Shown one piece after another: positions 16,433 to 24,580 of a stretch of 32,040 nt of DNA (positions are counted from its first letter, which is position 1; every line of letters starts with the position of its first letter). The stretch covers positions 1 to 32,040 of the forward strand of contig JAFIFY010000051.1 in NCBI GenBank assembly GCA_020831765.1, written 5' to 3'. Position numbers and translations under genes: made by a program. The stretch is from Phycisphaeraceae bacterium. Lineage in GTDB: Bacteria > Planctomycetota > Phycisphaerae > Phycisphaerales > Phycisphaeraceae. A model generated the notes under the pieces. It saw only the letters and a list, made by a program, of their open reading frames with translations. It was not told the origin of the DNA and did no database searches.

Positions 16433-16949
16433 TGCCATGGTTGGCGGCGTAGCGGTCCGGGGCGTAAGCGATTGAGCTCCGGGGCATTTCGGACGGGTGA
16501 GAGTCGCTTGGTGCAGTGCGGAGCCTTGGCGGCGCGCCTCGCAAGTCCGATAACGATGCATGGGTATGGCTGACCGGGATGGCTCGCCGGTGCAAGGCTG
16601 GCGGGGCTGCGACCATTAACGGGTCGCCGACATGGACCGTAGGGGTGACGAAGCTTGGGCGGATGGCCGCCGACAGTGATTTGCGGTTCCGATCCGGCCG
16701 ATGAACCGAGTCAGCGGTCCGTCCCGCGGGTTTGTGGGCGGCGGTCTCTTGGCTGTGAATCCGATGGCCGTACGTCTGGTCGGAGCTTGGCCTTTGGGGT
16801 AGACTTTGGTCGAGGATGGACCGATACTTATGGAGCCGGCGCATCGGTGCCGGACGCAATCGGCATGCTGGGACGGTCGATGCTTGTTCAGGCTGTCGAT
16901 GGCGTGGCGTTCGGAATTGAACGGCAGGGCGGAAACCTGGGAGTTGATC
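16433..16949. other. Non-coding gap inside the EPS cluster
   Basis: This gap of 517 bp lies between two co-oriented EPS genes and holds no convincing gene. A hairpin with arms GCGACC and GGTCGC spans 16609-16627. A TAGACT hexamer at 16800-16805 could be a -10 box for the export gene (leader about 145 nt), but its -35 (near 16776) is poor. The region may hold a promoter with a structured leader. Confidence 0.5.
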
Positions 16950-17681
16950 ATGGAATCGCGTGTCTGTGCAATGGTGATGGCGTTGGCGATGGTTGTGGCG
17001 CTGGCTGGCTGCCGCGTGCCGCCGCCGGGCGTTGATTTTGATGTGTTCCTTGATCCGGATCGGCCGCGAGCGATCGTGGCCGGCAAGCCGTATGTGATCG
17101 AGCCGCCGGATTCCATCCGTGTGCTTGCCCCCGAGGCTTCCGAAGACCTTCACAATGTCACCGCGACCATTCGTCCGGACGGCTACATCACGCTGCCACT
17201 GATCGGCGAAATGATGGCCGCGGGCAAAACGCCGTCGCAACTGGCCGCGGAGATCGAAGAGGCGGCGCTTCGGTATTACGATCGGATCACGGTACAGGTC
17301 GAGATGACCAGCTTCGTGTCAAAGCGTTACTACATGGCTGGTGAGACCAGTGCCGGCCCCAAGCAGTATACCGGTCGGGATACGGTCCTCGATGCCGCGT
17401 TGAGCGCCGGCATTCCGCGTTCGGCCTGGCCGGAGCGTGCCGTGCTGATCCGGCCCAGTGAACAACCGGACCTGATCGCACGTATGACGGTCAATCTTCG
17501 GGATCTGTACGAACTGGGCGATCACCGATACAACGTGGTCCTCGAAGAGGGAGATATCCTCTTCATACCGACCAATCGCGTGGCCCAGGTGGGTATTTTC
17601 GTTCAGAACCTGATCTCGCCGGTCGATCCTGTGATTCGTGCGATTTCGACGCCGGCGCGGGCCAGTGCGGGGCTGCCGTAA
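16950..17681 (+). CDS. Polysaccharide export lipoprotein (Wza-like, Poly_export/SLBB)
   Basis: The product is probably the outer-membrane or periplasmic exit component for the polymer. The 243-residue protein starts with a lipoprotein signal peptide ending in the lipobox ALAGC (Cys21), then a Poly_export domain (YVIEPPDSIRVLAPEAS, then IRPDGYITLPLIGE). A single SLBB-like domain follows (KRYYMAGETSAGPKQYTG). It is short compared with Wza (about 380 residues) and lacks the second and third SLBB repeats and the C-terminal amphipathic pore helix, as in many XrtA/PEP-CTERM-associated export proteins. The ATG at 16950 is chosen because GGGAG lies 6 nt upstream and the signal peptide begins there; the longer frame from 16806 would bury it. 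Confidence 0.92.
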   Translation: MESRVCAMVMALAMVVALAGCRVPPPGVDFDVFLDPDRPRAIVAGKPYVIEPPDSIRVLAPEASEDLHNVTATIRPDGYITLPLIGEMMAAGKTPSQLAAEIEEAALRYYDRITVQVEMTSFVSKRYYMAGETSAGPKQYTGRDTVLDAALSAGIPRSAWPERAVLIRPSEQPDLIARMTVNLRDLYELGDHRYNVVLEEGDILFIPTNRVAQVGIFVQNLISPVDPVIRAISTPARASAGLP

Positions 17682-17770
17682 GGGCGGGAAGCCGCGTTGG
17701 CGTCGGGTGATAGGGACAGGGCTGAACTGGATCGCTTCCGGCAGCGGACCTTAGAACAGGGTGATATGAC

Positions 17771-19396
17771 ATGGCATGGAGAAAGCCGACAACCGTGCAT
17801 GAGTGGCTGGGCATTCTGCTCCGTCACAAGAAGAAATTCGTCTTTCCGGCCCTGATCGTCGCCATCGCGGTGATATTGGGCGGTGGCACCATCGAGCCCA
17901 ACTGGCAGACCGCGGGTCAACTCGAACGGGTGAATGATCCGCTGCAGCAGCAACGGGGCAGCGCGGCCATCACGCGAAATGTCGAACAGGAACGTAGAAC
18001 CATTCGCGAGTCGATGCTCGATCGTGCTGCGATGGTGCAGGTCATTCGCGATCTTGATCTGGGTGTGTTGGACATGGTCGATGGGCGGTTGACCACCGAG
18101 GGAGCCCGCCGCCAACAGGAACTGGTCGAGACGCTGCAGTCCCGCCTCCGGCTGCGGATGCGGATCGCCGGTACCGATTACGATCTGATTGAGGTTACTT
18201 ATGTCGGGCCGGACCGTGCCCGAGGCCCGCGAATCGTCAATCAGGTCATCGAGAACTACCTCACCAGCACCATGCGACGACTCGAGAGCTCGCTCACATC
18301 AACGACCGACTACGTCAACGAGCGGGTCAAGTCCCTGTCCGAGCGAAAGCGGAACCTTGAGGGTGATCTACAGAACCACCAGACCCGCTGGCCTCGCCAG
18401 TTGCCGGAGAACCCTGGCGAGCTTCGTCTGCAGATCGCGGCGAAGGCCGAACAACTGGCCGAGAACGCCGAGCAGATCGAGAAGCTTCGCAGTGCCGTCC
18501 GCTTTGCCGAAGAATATGTCCAGTCGGCATCGCAGTACATCGAGGAGCGCCAGACCGGGCGCAATCCGGATTGGGTACGCTTGCAGCAGCAGATCGGGCA
18601 GATCGAGAACGAATATCGTCAGCGCCGGGCTTCGGGCATGACCGATCTCCACCCCACGTTGGTTCGCCTGCGGGCCAACCTCGAGAGCCTTTACGCCGAG
18701 TTCGAGAATACGCCTGAGCAGGCCGAACTGGGCGTCACCACCAAGCCGAATCAACGCTGGCACGAAGAGCAGCAGAATATCCTCCGATTCACCAATGAAA
18801 TCCGTCGCCTCCAGACTCTCCAGGCGAATTTGGTCGAGGAACGCGATGCGCTGACGCGCATGGAACGCCAGTACACGGATATCCGGGAGGTTGGTCGTCG
18901 AATCGAGCAGGAACTGGCCGATGTCAGGCGCGATCTGTCGATGTGGGAGCAGACCTATCGCGACCAGGAGCACGCCCTGCGCCAGATGCACACAGGACGC
19001 GCGGTGAACTACATCTTCAGACAACGCGCAATTGAGGCGAGCAGGCCGGTCAGTCCCGATGTCCGGACCATTCTGGGCGCGGCCCTCGTGCTGGGGTTGA
19101 TGGTTGGCGCGGGCCTTGTTCTGGCTTCGGAAGTGACCAATCGAACCTTCCGCAACATCGAGCACGCCACGGATGAGCTCCGCTTGCCGGTGTTCGGCGC
19201 GGTCGATCAGATCGCCAGCCCCGGACAGGCTTTCCGGAGGCGCCTGATCGACTGGGTGCTCTTCCCCGTCGCGGCTTTCGCGATGATCCTCGTGCTCCTG
19301 CTGTGCATCGCGTTGACGTATTCGAACTTCGATGTCACACGGGACCGTGAATTCACCTCGCCGTTGGAGACCATTCGACAGGTAATCGGCGTGTAA
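17771..19396 (+). CDS. Polysaccharide chain-length determinant (Wzz/GumC-like, XrtA-associated type)
   Basis: This inner-membrane co-polymerase sets polymer length and connects the cytoplasmic kinase to the export machinery. The 541-residue product has an N-terminal Wzz domain with a helix at about 24-42, a long periplasmic coiled-coil region (about 170-415, rich in Glu, Gln and Arg heptads), then a second helix (about 434-452). The motif DELRLPVFGAVD typical of GumC/Wzz proteins follows, and a third hydrophobic segment (495-517) with a cytoplasmic or periplasmic tail. The final extra helix and the absence of a fused kinase match the PEP-CTERM/XrtA chain-length family (TIGR03007 style, from memory). 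AGGGTGA lies about 6 nt before the ATG. It is 89 bp after the export gene and 61 bp before the ATPase. Confidence 0.92.
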   Translation: MAWRKPTTVHEWLGILLRHKKKFVFPALIVAIAVILGGGTIEPNWQTAGQLERVNDPLQQQRGSAAITRNVEQERRTIRESMLDRAAMVQVIRDLDLGVLDMVDGRLTTEGARRQQELVETLQSRLRLRMRIAGTDYDLIEVTYVGPDRARGPRIVNQVIENYLTSTMRRLESSLTSTTDYVNERVKSLSERKRNLEGDLQNHQTRWPRQLPENPGELRLQIAAKAEQLAENAEQIEKLRSAVRFAEEYVQSASQYIEERQTGRNPDWVRLQQQIGQIENEYRQRRASGMTDLHPTLVRLRANLESLYAEFENTPEQAELGVTTKPNQRWHEEQQNILRFTNEIRRLQTLQANLVEERDALTRMERQYTDIREVGRRIEQELADVRRDLSMWEQTYRDQEHALRQMHTGRAVNYIFRQRAIEASRPVSPDVRTILGAALVLGLMVGAGLVLASEVTNRTFRNIEHATDELRLPVFGAVDQIASPGQAFRRRLIDWVLFPVAAFAMILVLLLCIALTYSNFDVTRDREFTSPLETIRQVIGV

Positions 19397-19457
19397 CCCA
19401 TGCGGTCCGCCCCGGGCAAGCCGGCGGAGTAATGCCCGCCCAATCGGAATCGGCCAG

Positions 19458-20345
19458 ATGTATGAGAGCTTTTTCAACCTCGCGTGTTCGCCGTTTCAGA
19501 ACACGCCCAATCCCCGGTTCTTCTATGAGACCGAGCAGCACCGTGAGGCTCTGGCCAAGCTGGAATACACGGTGCGCAATCGCCGTGGATTCGCGCTGAT
19601 CACCGGGGAGATCGGCTCGGGCAAGACGACGCTGATTCGCACGCTGATGCGGCGCCTGGGCAGTGATGCCCGCATCGCGATCGTCAACAACACCCGGGTC
19701 AGCTCCGAGCAGCTTCTGCGGCTGATCTGTCAGGAATTGGGTGTCGAGGTTGGCCCGGAGAAGGATAAATCGGTATTGATCGCGCAGATCAAGCGGTTCG
19801 TCGAGCATCAGGCGGCGGTGGGTCGGAACGTGGTCATCATCATCGATGAGGGCCAGTGCCTGAGCATTGATGAGTTCGAGGAGATACGCCTGCTGACCAA
19901 CCTGGAGAGCGAAACCGAGAAACTGGTGCAATTGCTGATCCTCGGTCAGCCCGAGCTTCGCAACACGCTTCGTCACCCCCGATTGGCGCCGCTGATCCAG
20001 CGCATCTGCATGTATTGCCACTTGCAGCCGATGGGCTTCACGGACATGACTCGGTACATCGCTTTTCGCCTGGTACGGGCCGGCAAGGGGCGGCCGAACG
20101 TCGATTTTTCGCGAGAAGCGCTTCAGATGATCTATCAGTACACCAAGGGGATTCCCCGCCTGGTCAATCTCTGTTGTGACAATGCCCTGTTGGCGGGGTA
20201 TTCCAATGACACCAAGTTGATCGACTCGGGCATCGTCCGACGCGCCATTTCACAGATGATGCCGAACTTCGAGGGTCAGATGACCGATATTGTCGAGGAG
20301 TGGCCGGTGCAGAATCAGGAGATTGAGGATGGGCGACGTATATAA
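19458..20345 (+). CDS. ExeA-like AAA ATPase, XrtA/PEP-CTERM-associated type
   Basis: The 295-residue cytoplasmic ATPase begins MYESFFNLACSPFQNTPNP, the typical start of GspA/ExeA-like AAA proteins. Walker A is GEIGSGKTT (50-58 region) and Walker B is VVIIIDEGQ (D130, E131), followed by LLILGQPELRNTL and a C-terminal lid with TKGIPRLVNLCCDNALL. There is no membrane helix or peptidoglycan-binding domain, which distinguishes it from ExeA itself. Members of this type (TIGR03015 style) sit in exosortase-linked EPS clusters with an unknown role, perhaps powering assembly of the secretion complex. Its last 17 nt overlap the next gene, showing translational coupling to the kinase. Confidence 0.93.
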   Translation: MYESFFNLACSPFQNTPNPRFFYETEQHREALAKLEYTVRNRRGFALITGEIGSGKTTLIRTLMRRLGSDARIAIVNNTRVSSEQLLRLICQELGVEVGPEKDKSVLIAQIKRFVEHQAAVGRNVVIIIDEGQCLSIDEFEEIRLLTNLESETEKLVQLLILGQPELRNTLRHPRLAPLIQRICMYCHLQPMGFTDMTRYIAFRLVRAGKGRPNVDFSREALQMIYQYTKGIPRLVNLCCDNALLAGYSNDTKLIDSGIVRRAISQMMPNFEGQMTDIVEEWPVQNQEIEDGRRI

Positions 20346-21489
20346 GGCCATGCAGAAGGCCAGGCAGCAGTCCGGCGAACGGGCGGCTGACCCGGTCGGC
20401 GAGGCAGGCGTTGCCCCCGCGCCTGACGAGGGGGTCCGCACCGCCGAGCCTGGGGCATCGGAGGTGGGCGGCCTGCCCATGGACCAGATCCAGGCTTCAC
20501 CGCTGGTTGATGACCGCATCGCGGCGGGGAAGGATGGCCTTGCCCTCGACGAGGATGATGAGTTGATCGTTGAATCCGCGCCCCCGGTCGAAGGATCGGA
20601 GGTCGGCGCTGCGGCGGGTTCCCAATCCGTGCCGGCTGCGGATAGGGAGGCGGCAACCGCATCTGTGCCGGGGTCCGACTCGGGCAAAATGGATTCAACC
20701 GTCAGCCGCGCCATGAGTCGGGTGCCGACCGCGAAGCCCGGTAAGCGTATTCAGGGCGCGCACCGTGATCGCAAGTACCACGGTTCGCTCAACGGGTACT
20801 CGCGCGAGGTGGTGGCCCATCACGATCGCGGCAGCGTCATCACGGAACAGTATCGCGCGATCCGCACGCAGATTCTCGCCCGCGGCCGCACGCGGAAGCT
20901 GCACACCCACACCATCACCAGTTCGCTGCCCGGTGAGGGCAAAACCGTGACGACGCTCAATCTCGGTGTGACGTTCGCTGAATTGACCGATCAGAACACG
21001 CTGATCATCGAAGCCGATCTTCGCTGCCCGGCCTTCGCCAAGCTGCTTGACCGCGACGGCAAACCGGGGCTTCTGGATTACCTCGAGGGTCGGACCGACG
21101 ATATCGACGAGATCATCCAGCGCACGGTTTACGACAATTTCCAGTTCATCCCCGCCGGGGGCTCCGCGGCCGACCGCAGCACCCAGCTTCTATCGTCGCC
21201 GCGCATGCTTCGGCTGCTGGACCGGCTCAAGGACCGCTACGATCACCTGTTCATCGATACCCCGCCGATCATCAGCGTCACCGACGCCTGCATCATGGGC
21301 GCCGCCAGCGACCAGGTCATGCTGGTGGTGCAGCTCAACCGGACCACCAGCGAAGCCGTCGAGCGCGCCAAGCGATTGCTCAAGGCGGGACATTGCGAAG
21401 TCAGCGGTGTCATTCTGACCCATCAGACTGAACACCATGAGGACTATTACACCTCCAAGTACAGCCGATACTATCGGCCCGCGGAATGA
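20329..21489 (+). CDS. CpsD/CapB-type tyrosine autokinase (BY-kinase)
   Basis: The kinase controls EPS polymerisation through cycles of autophosphorylation with the Wzz-like protein. The 386-residue product has an N-terminal acidic, Ala/Gly/Pro-rich region of about 150 residues that looks disordered. Then comes a BY-kinase domain with Walker A SSLPGEGKT (198-206), a Walker A' LIIEADLRCP (with Glu where Asp is usual) and Walker B HLFIDTPP (307-313). The tail carries a tyrosine cluster: Y373, Y374, Y378, Y381 and Y382, the expected phosphorylation sites. ATG 20329 has AGGAG just upstream and overlaps the ATPase gene by 17 nt; an earlier in-frame start at 20290 lies deep inside that gene. Confidence 0.93.
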   Translation: MGDVYKAMQKARQQSGERAADPVGEAGVAPAPDEGVRTAEPGASEVGGLPMDQIQASPLVDDRIAAGKDGLALDEDDELIVESAPPVEGSEVGAAAGSQSVPAADREAATASVPGSDSGKMDSTVSRAMSRVPTAKPGKRIQGAHRDRKYHGSLNGYSREVVAHHDRGSVITEQYRAIRTQILARGRTRKLHTHTITSSLPGEGKTVTTLNLGVTFAELTDQNTLIIEADLRCPAFAKLLDRDGKPGLLDYLEGRTDDIDEIIQRTVYDNFQFIPAGGSAADRSTQLLSSPRMLRLLDRLKDRYDHLFIDTPPIISVTDACIMGAASDQVMLVVQLNRTTSEAVERAKRLLKAGHCEVSGVILTHQTEHHEDYYTSKYSRYYRPAE

Positions 21490-21522
21490 GCGCCCGAGCC
21501 CCATCGTGCGTGTGGAGTGAGC

Positions 21523-22815
21523 ATGAGCGATCAGGATCGGCAATCCACGGAGGATGAATCGACGGGCGATGGTTCTCGTAAGCCTCGATTGTTGATGCTG
21601 ACCCATCGCCTGCCCTATCCTCCGGATCGCGGGGATCGCATCCGCAGTTACAACCTGCTCAAGCAGTTGTCCCAGCATTTTGAACTGGCCGTGGCCTCGG
21701 TCAGCGAAGACCCGATCTGGCTTCAGCACCACCAGTTGCTGGCCTCGATCGCCAAGCGCGTGGCGCTGTATCCGGTCTCGAACCTGACGATCCGTATCAA
21801 TGCGGTCAAGGGGCTGCTTACCGGACGAGCCATCACTCCGAGTTGCTTTTTCCGGCAGGGGCTTTGCGATCAGATATTGCGATGGCAGGAGGAGGATCCG
21901 TTTGATGCGGTTCTGACTTTCTGCACCGGCATGATCGAATATGTCCGTCGCCTGCGGAATCACCGTCCCAAGCCGTTCACCGGCCGGCATGTGCTGGACC
22001 TTGTCGATGTCGATAGCGCCAAGTGGCAGGCCTATGCCGGGAACTCCTGGTTTCCCATGAGCATGCTCTACCGGACCGAGGCAAGAAGGCTTCGCCGGAT
22101 CGAGCGTGGCGAGTATGAGCCGTTCGATGCCCTGACCGTGGTCAGTGAAGCCGAGGCCGAGGCCTACCGCCGGACGGTCGGACCTTCAGATCGCGTGCAT
22201 GCGGTGGGCAACGGCGTGGATTTGCAGTATTTCCATCCACTGCCCGAGGCCGAATCCCCGACCCTCTGTTTCGTGGGTGTGCTCAATTACCGGCCCAATG
22301 CCGAGGGCATCACCTGGTTCGCCCGGGAAGTGATGCCTTTGCTGCATGAGCGGAGGCCGGATATCCGGTTGCTGGTCGTCGGGCGGCATCCCACATCGAG
22401 CATCGAGGAACTGGGCCGACATCCGGCGATCGAGATCGTCGGCTCGGTGCCGGACGTTCGCGCTTACATCCGCGAGGCGGGCGTGGTGATCGCGCCGCTG
22501 AAGCTGGCTCGTGGCGTTCAGAATAAGGTGCTCGAAGCCATGGCCTGCAAACGCGTGGCGATGTGCAGTCCCGCGGCGGCCGAAGGTCTGGATGCGGACC
22601 CCGAGCAGGAGATGGTCGTCGCCGACAAGGCCGAGGAGTGGGTCGAACGCATCATCCAACTCCTTGACGATGTTCAATTGAATCGCAAGATCGCTGAAGC
22701 CGCGCGACGACGAGTGGAGCGGGCATACTCATGGGAATCTCGTCTCGAACCCATGATTCGGTTGCTCAATGGCCAGTCGCCGCTTCGGATCACCACCGAC
22801 ACCGAAGCCGCCTGA
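21523..22815 (+). CDS. GT4-type glycosyltransferase, XrtA/PEP-CTERM-associated (TIGR03087-like)
   Basis: The 430-residue enzyme adds a sugar to the growing lipid-linked repeat on the cytoplasmic side. After a polar 20-residue start comes LMLTHRLPYPPDRGDRIRSYNLLKQL, shown in part here as LPYPPDRGDRIRSYN, a signature of the exosortase-system sugar transferase 1 family. A central LTVVSEAEAEAYRR segment and the C-terminal nucleotide-binding half follow, with VGNGVD, FVGVLNYRPNAEG and the GT4 acidic motif region VIAPLKLARGVQNKVLEAMAC. GGAG lies about 6 nt before the ATG. It follows the kinase by 33 bp and ends the cluster, meeting aroDE tail to tail with a 22-bp gap. Confidence 0.9.
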   Translation: MSDQDRQSTEDESTGDGSRKPRLLMLTHRLPYPPDRGDRIRSYNLLKQLSQHFELAVASVSEDPIWLQHHQLLASIAKRVALYPVSNLTIRINAVKGLLTGRAITPSCFFRQGLCDQILRWQEEDPFDAVLTFCTGMIEYVRRLRNHRPKPFTGRHVLDLVDVDSAKWQAYAGNSWFPMSMLYRTEARRLRRIERGEYEPFDALTVVSEAEAEAYRRTVGPSDRVHAVGNGVDLQYFHPLPEAESPTLCFVGVLNYRPNAEGITWFAREVMPLLHERRPDIRLLVVGRHPTSSIEELGRHPAIEIVGSVPDVRAYIREAGVVIAPLKLARGVQNKVLEAMACKRVAMCSPAAAEGLDADPEQEMVVADKAEEWVERIIQLLDDVQLNRKIAEAARRRVERAYSWESRLEPMIRLLNGQSPLRITTDTEAA

Positions 22816-22837
22816 TCCTTTTCGCCCACCAAGCGGA

Positions 22838-24433
22838 CTACTTCCCTTCAAGTTTCCGTCGCATGACCTGGGCGAAGCGTTCCAGTGGTGCGGCTTTGCC
22901 CGTCCAGAGTTCAAACTGCGTCGCCGCCTGGCGGATGAACATCTCATCACCGGTAATGATCCGACAGCCCCGGGCCTGCGCATCACGGATCAGGCGGGTC
23001 TTGAGCGGGTTGTAAATCGTATCAAAGACGACCGCATCGTCGCCGAAGGAATCGGGCATTTCCTCCGTCGGCCAAGGGGTGTCCTCTTCCTTGGGATGCA
23101 TACCCAGCGGGGTGCAGTTGATGACGATCGGGCAGCAGCTCTGGCAACGTTTCTCCCACGGCCCCGCGACCACCTTGCCGGGTAGTGATGAGAAAGCGGC
23201 GGCCAATTCTTCAGCGCGGGCCTGGGTGCGGTTGTAGATGATCACGGTGGCACCGTACTGGGCCAGGCCCGCCACGATCGCCCGCGCAGCGCCGCCGGCA
23301 CCCAGCACGACCACCCGCCGGCCGGCCAGCCCCTCACGCTCGATGCCAAGAGCCGCACACAGCGCATCCAGCGCCGCGGCGTAATCGGAATTGGAGGCCA
23401 TCAGGCCGCCATCCTCGCGGATCGAGAGCGTGTTGGCCGCGCCGATCAATTCGGCCAGCGGTTCGACATGACCGCCCTGTTCGCCAACGAAGCGAAGCAG
23501 GTTCTCCTTATGGGGGATCGTCACCGAAGCGCCACGGAAGTTGAGCGAGGGTAGATCGAGCCAGGAGCGAACCACGGCCTTGAAGGATTCCCATTCCGGC
23601 TGGACGGGCATCAGCACGTACACGCCGTTGTGGCCGATCTCGGAGAAGCCGGCGTTGTGAATCGCCGGAGACATCGAGTGGCCCACCGGGTGGCCGATCA
23701 CGCCGTAGACCTCGGTATCCGCATGCTGGTCATCCCAGCGATAAAGGTTCTTGAGTTCGACCACGTCCGGCTGTCCCGGCGCGGCGGCCTGGTGCCCGGG
23801 GGGTGAGGCGAAAGTGAGCAGGGCGTTGAACTTCCGCGCCAGCACGCGGCTGGGCAGACCGTGATCGCCCATGCAAATCGCGATGGTCGGCTTGAACTGC
23901 TGACCGATCAACTCGAACGCTTCGAGATTGTCATACAGCGATCGGGCGCGCCAGGCGACTTTGATCACCCGGGCCGCCGGGCTCGCCGCCATGGCCTCGA
24001 TTCGCTGATAGAGATCCGCCGGGCGGCCGACGAAGTCGTGGGTCGAGAGGATCAGGCCCGTTTGTCGCCGCCCCGGATTGCCCGGATGATCCAGCCAGGG
24101 CATCAGCGCTTCGCGCAGTTCCGCTTGCGCTTGCCACTGGGTCAGCTCCACATCGACATAGGCCGGTCCCTGCCCCGCTTTCAGTCCGGCCAGCAGGCGC
24201 TCGATCCGCCGCGCTGGGGTCATATCCTCCCGCCCGCCTTCATCTTCATGCCGACAGGTCAGAATGCAGGGGATCGGCGAGGCATCAATGAGCTGCCCGA
24301 CCTCTTCATCCGAACCGGAAAAACCATCGATCCGGAATTCGACCAGGTCCGCGCCGTGCTCAGCCGCCATCGCGGCCTGGCGCAGGGCATCGGCCCGGTC
24401 ATGAACGAGAATGGAAACGGCCAGGTGCGTCAT
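22838..24433 (-). CDS. aroDE: Bifunctional 3-dehydroquinate dehydratase (type I) / shikimate dehydrogenase
   Basis: The 531-residue protein catalyses two successive steps of the shikimate pathway: dehydration of 3-dehydroquinate and NADPH reduction of 3-dehydroshikimate. The N-terminal half (1-235) is a class I dehydroquinase with E32 in VEFRID, H132 in LSTHDF and the Schiff-base lysine K158 in VIKVAWRA. The C-terminal half (about 241-531) is AroE with GHPVGHSMSPAIHN (247-260), the catalytic K309 in VTIPHKENLL, N334, D350 and the NADP-binding VLGAGGAARA plus NRT (401-403). All key residues are present. This fusion order is typical of plants, chlamydiae and planctomycetes, and supports the organism guess. 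It stands alone on the minus strand. Confidence 0.95.
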   Translation of the reverse strand: MTHLAVSILVHDRADALRQAAMAAEHGADLVEFRIDGFSGSDEEVGQLIDASPIPCILTCRHEDEGGREDMTPARRIERLLAGLKAGQGPAYVDVELTQWQAQAELREALMPWLDHPGNPGRRQTGLILSTHDFVGRPADLYQRIEAMAASPAARVIKVAWRARSLYDNLEAFELIGQQFKPTIAICMGDHGLPSRVLARKFNALLTFASPPGHQAAAPGQPDVVELKNLYRWDDQHADTEVYGVIGHPVGHSMSPAIHNAGFSEIGHNGVYVLMPVQPEWESFKAVVRSWLDLPSLNFRGASVTIPHKENLLRFVGEQGGHVEPLAELIGAANTLSIREDGGLMASNSDYAAALDALCAALGIEREGLAGRRVVVLGAGGAARAIVAGLAQYGATVIIYNRTQARAEELAAAFSSLPGKVVAGPWEKRCQSCCPIVINCTPLGMHPKEEDTPWPTEEMPDSFGDDAVVFDTIYNPLKTRLIRDAQARGCRIITGDEMFIRQAATQFELWTGKAAPLERFAQVMRRKLEGK

Positions 24434-24580
24434 GGTGGCAAGAATACCCGATCACGCCGGGCTTACCGACCCGCCAACCCCGATGATTTGGGCGAGTCGG
24501 GCAACTGGTCGGGCCGGTGGGATCGTGACACAAAGCTAACATTTCTATAACCCGGGTGAAATCGTTACCCTGTGCCGTTC

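Noticed and set aside
16590-16660. Resemblance to a c-di-GMP (GEMM-I) riboswitch, from GCAAGGC followed by GGGGCTGC
   Set aside because: The conserved GGCAAACC, GAAA tetraloop and GCAAAGCC elements are missing, so only chance similarity is claimed.
16516-16704. Short open frame in the EPS gap
   Set aside because: No ribosome site, unlikely composition, and it overlaps the hairpin region; treated as non-coding.
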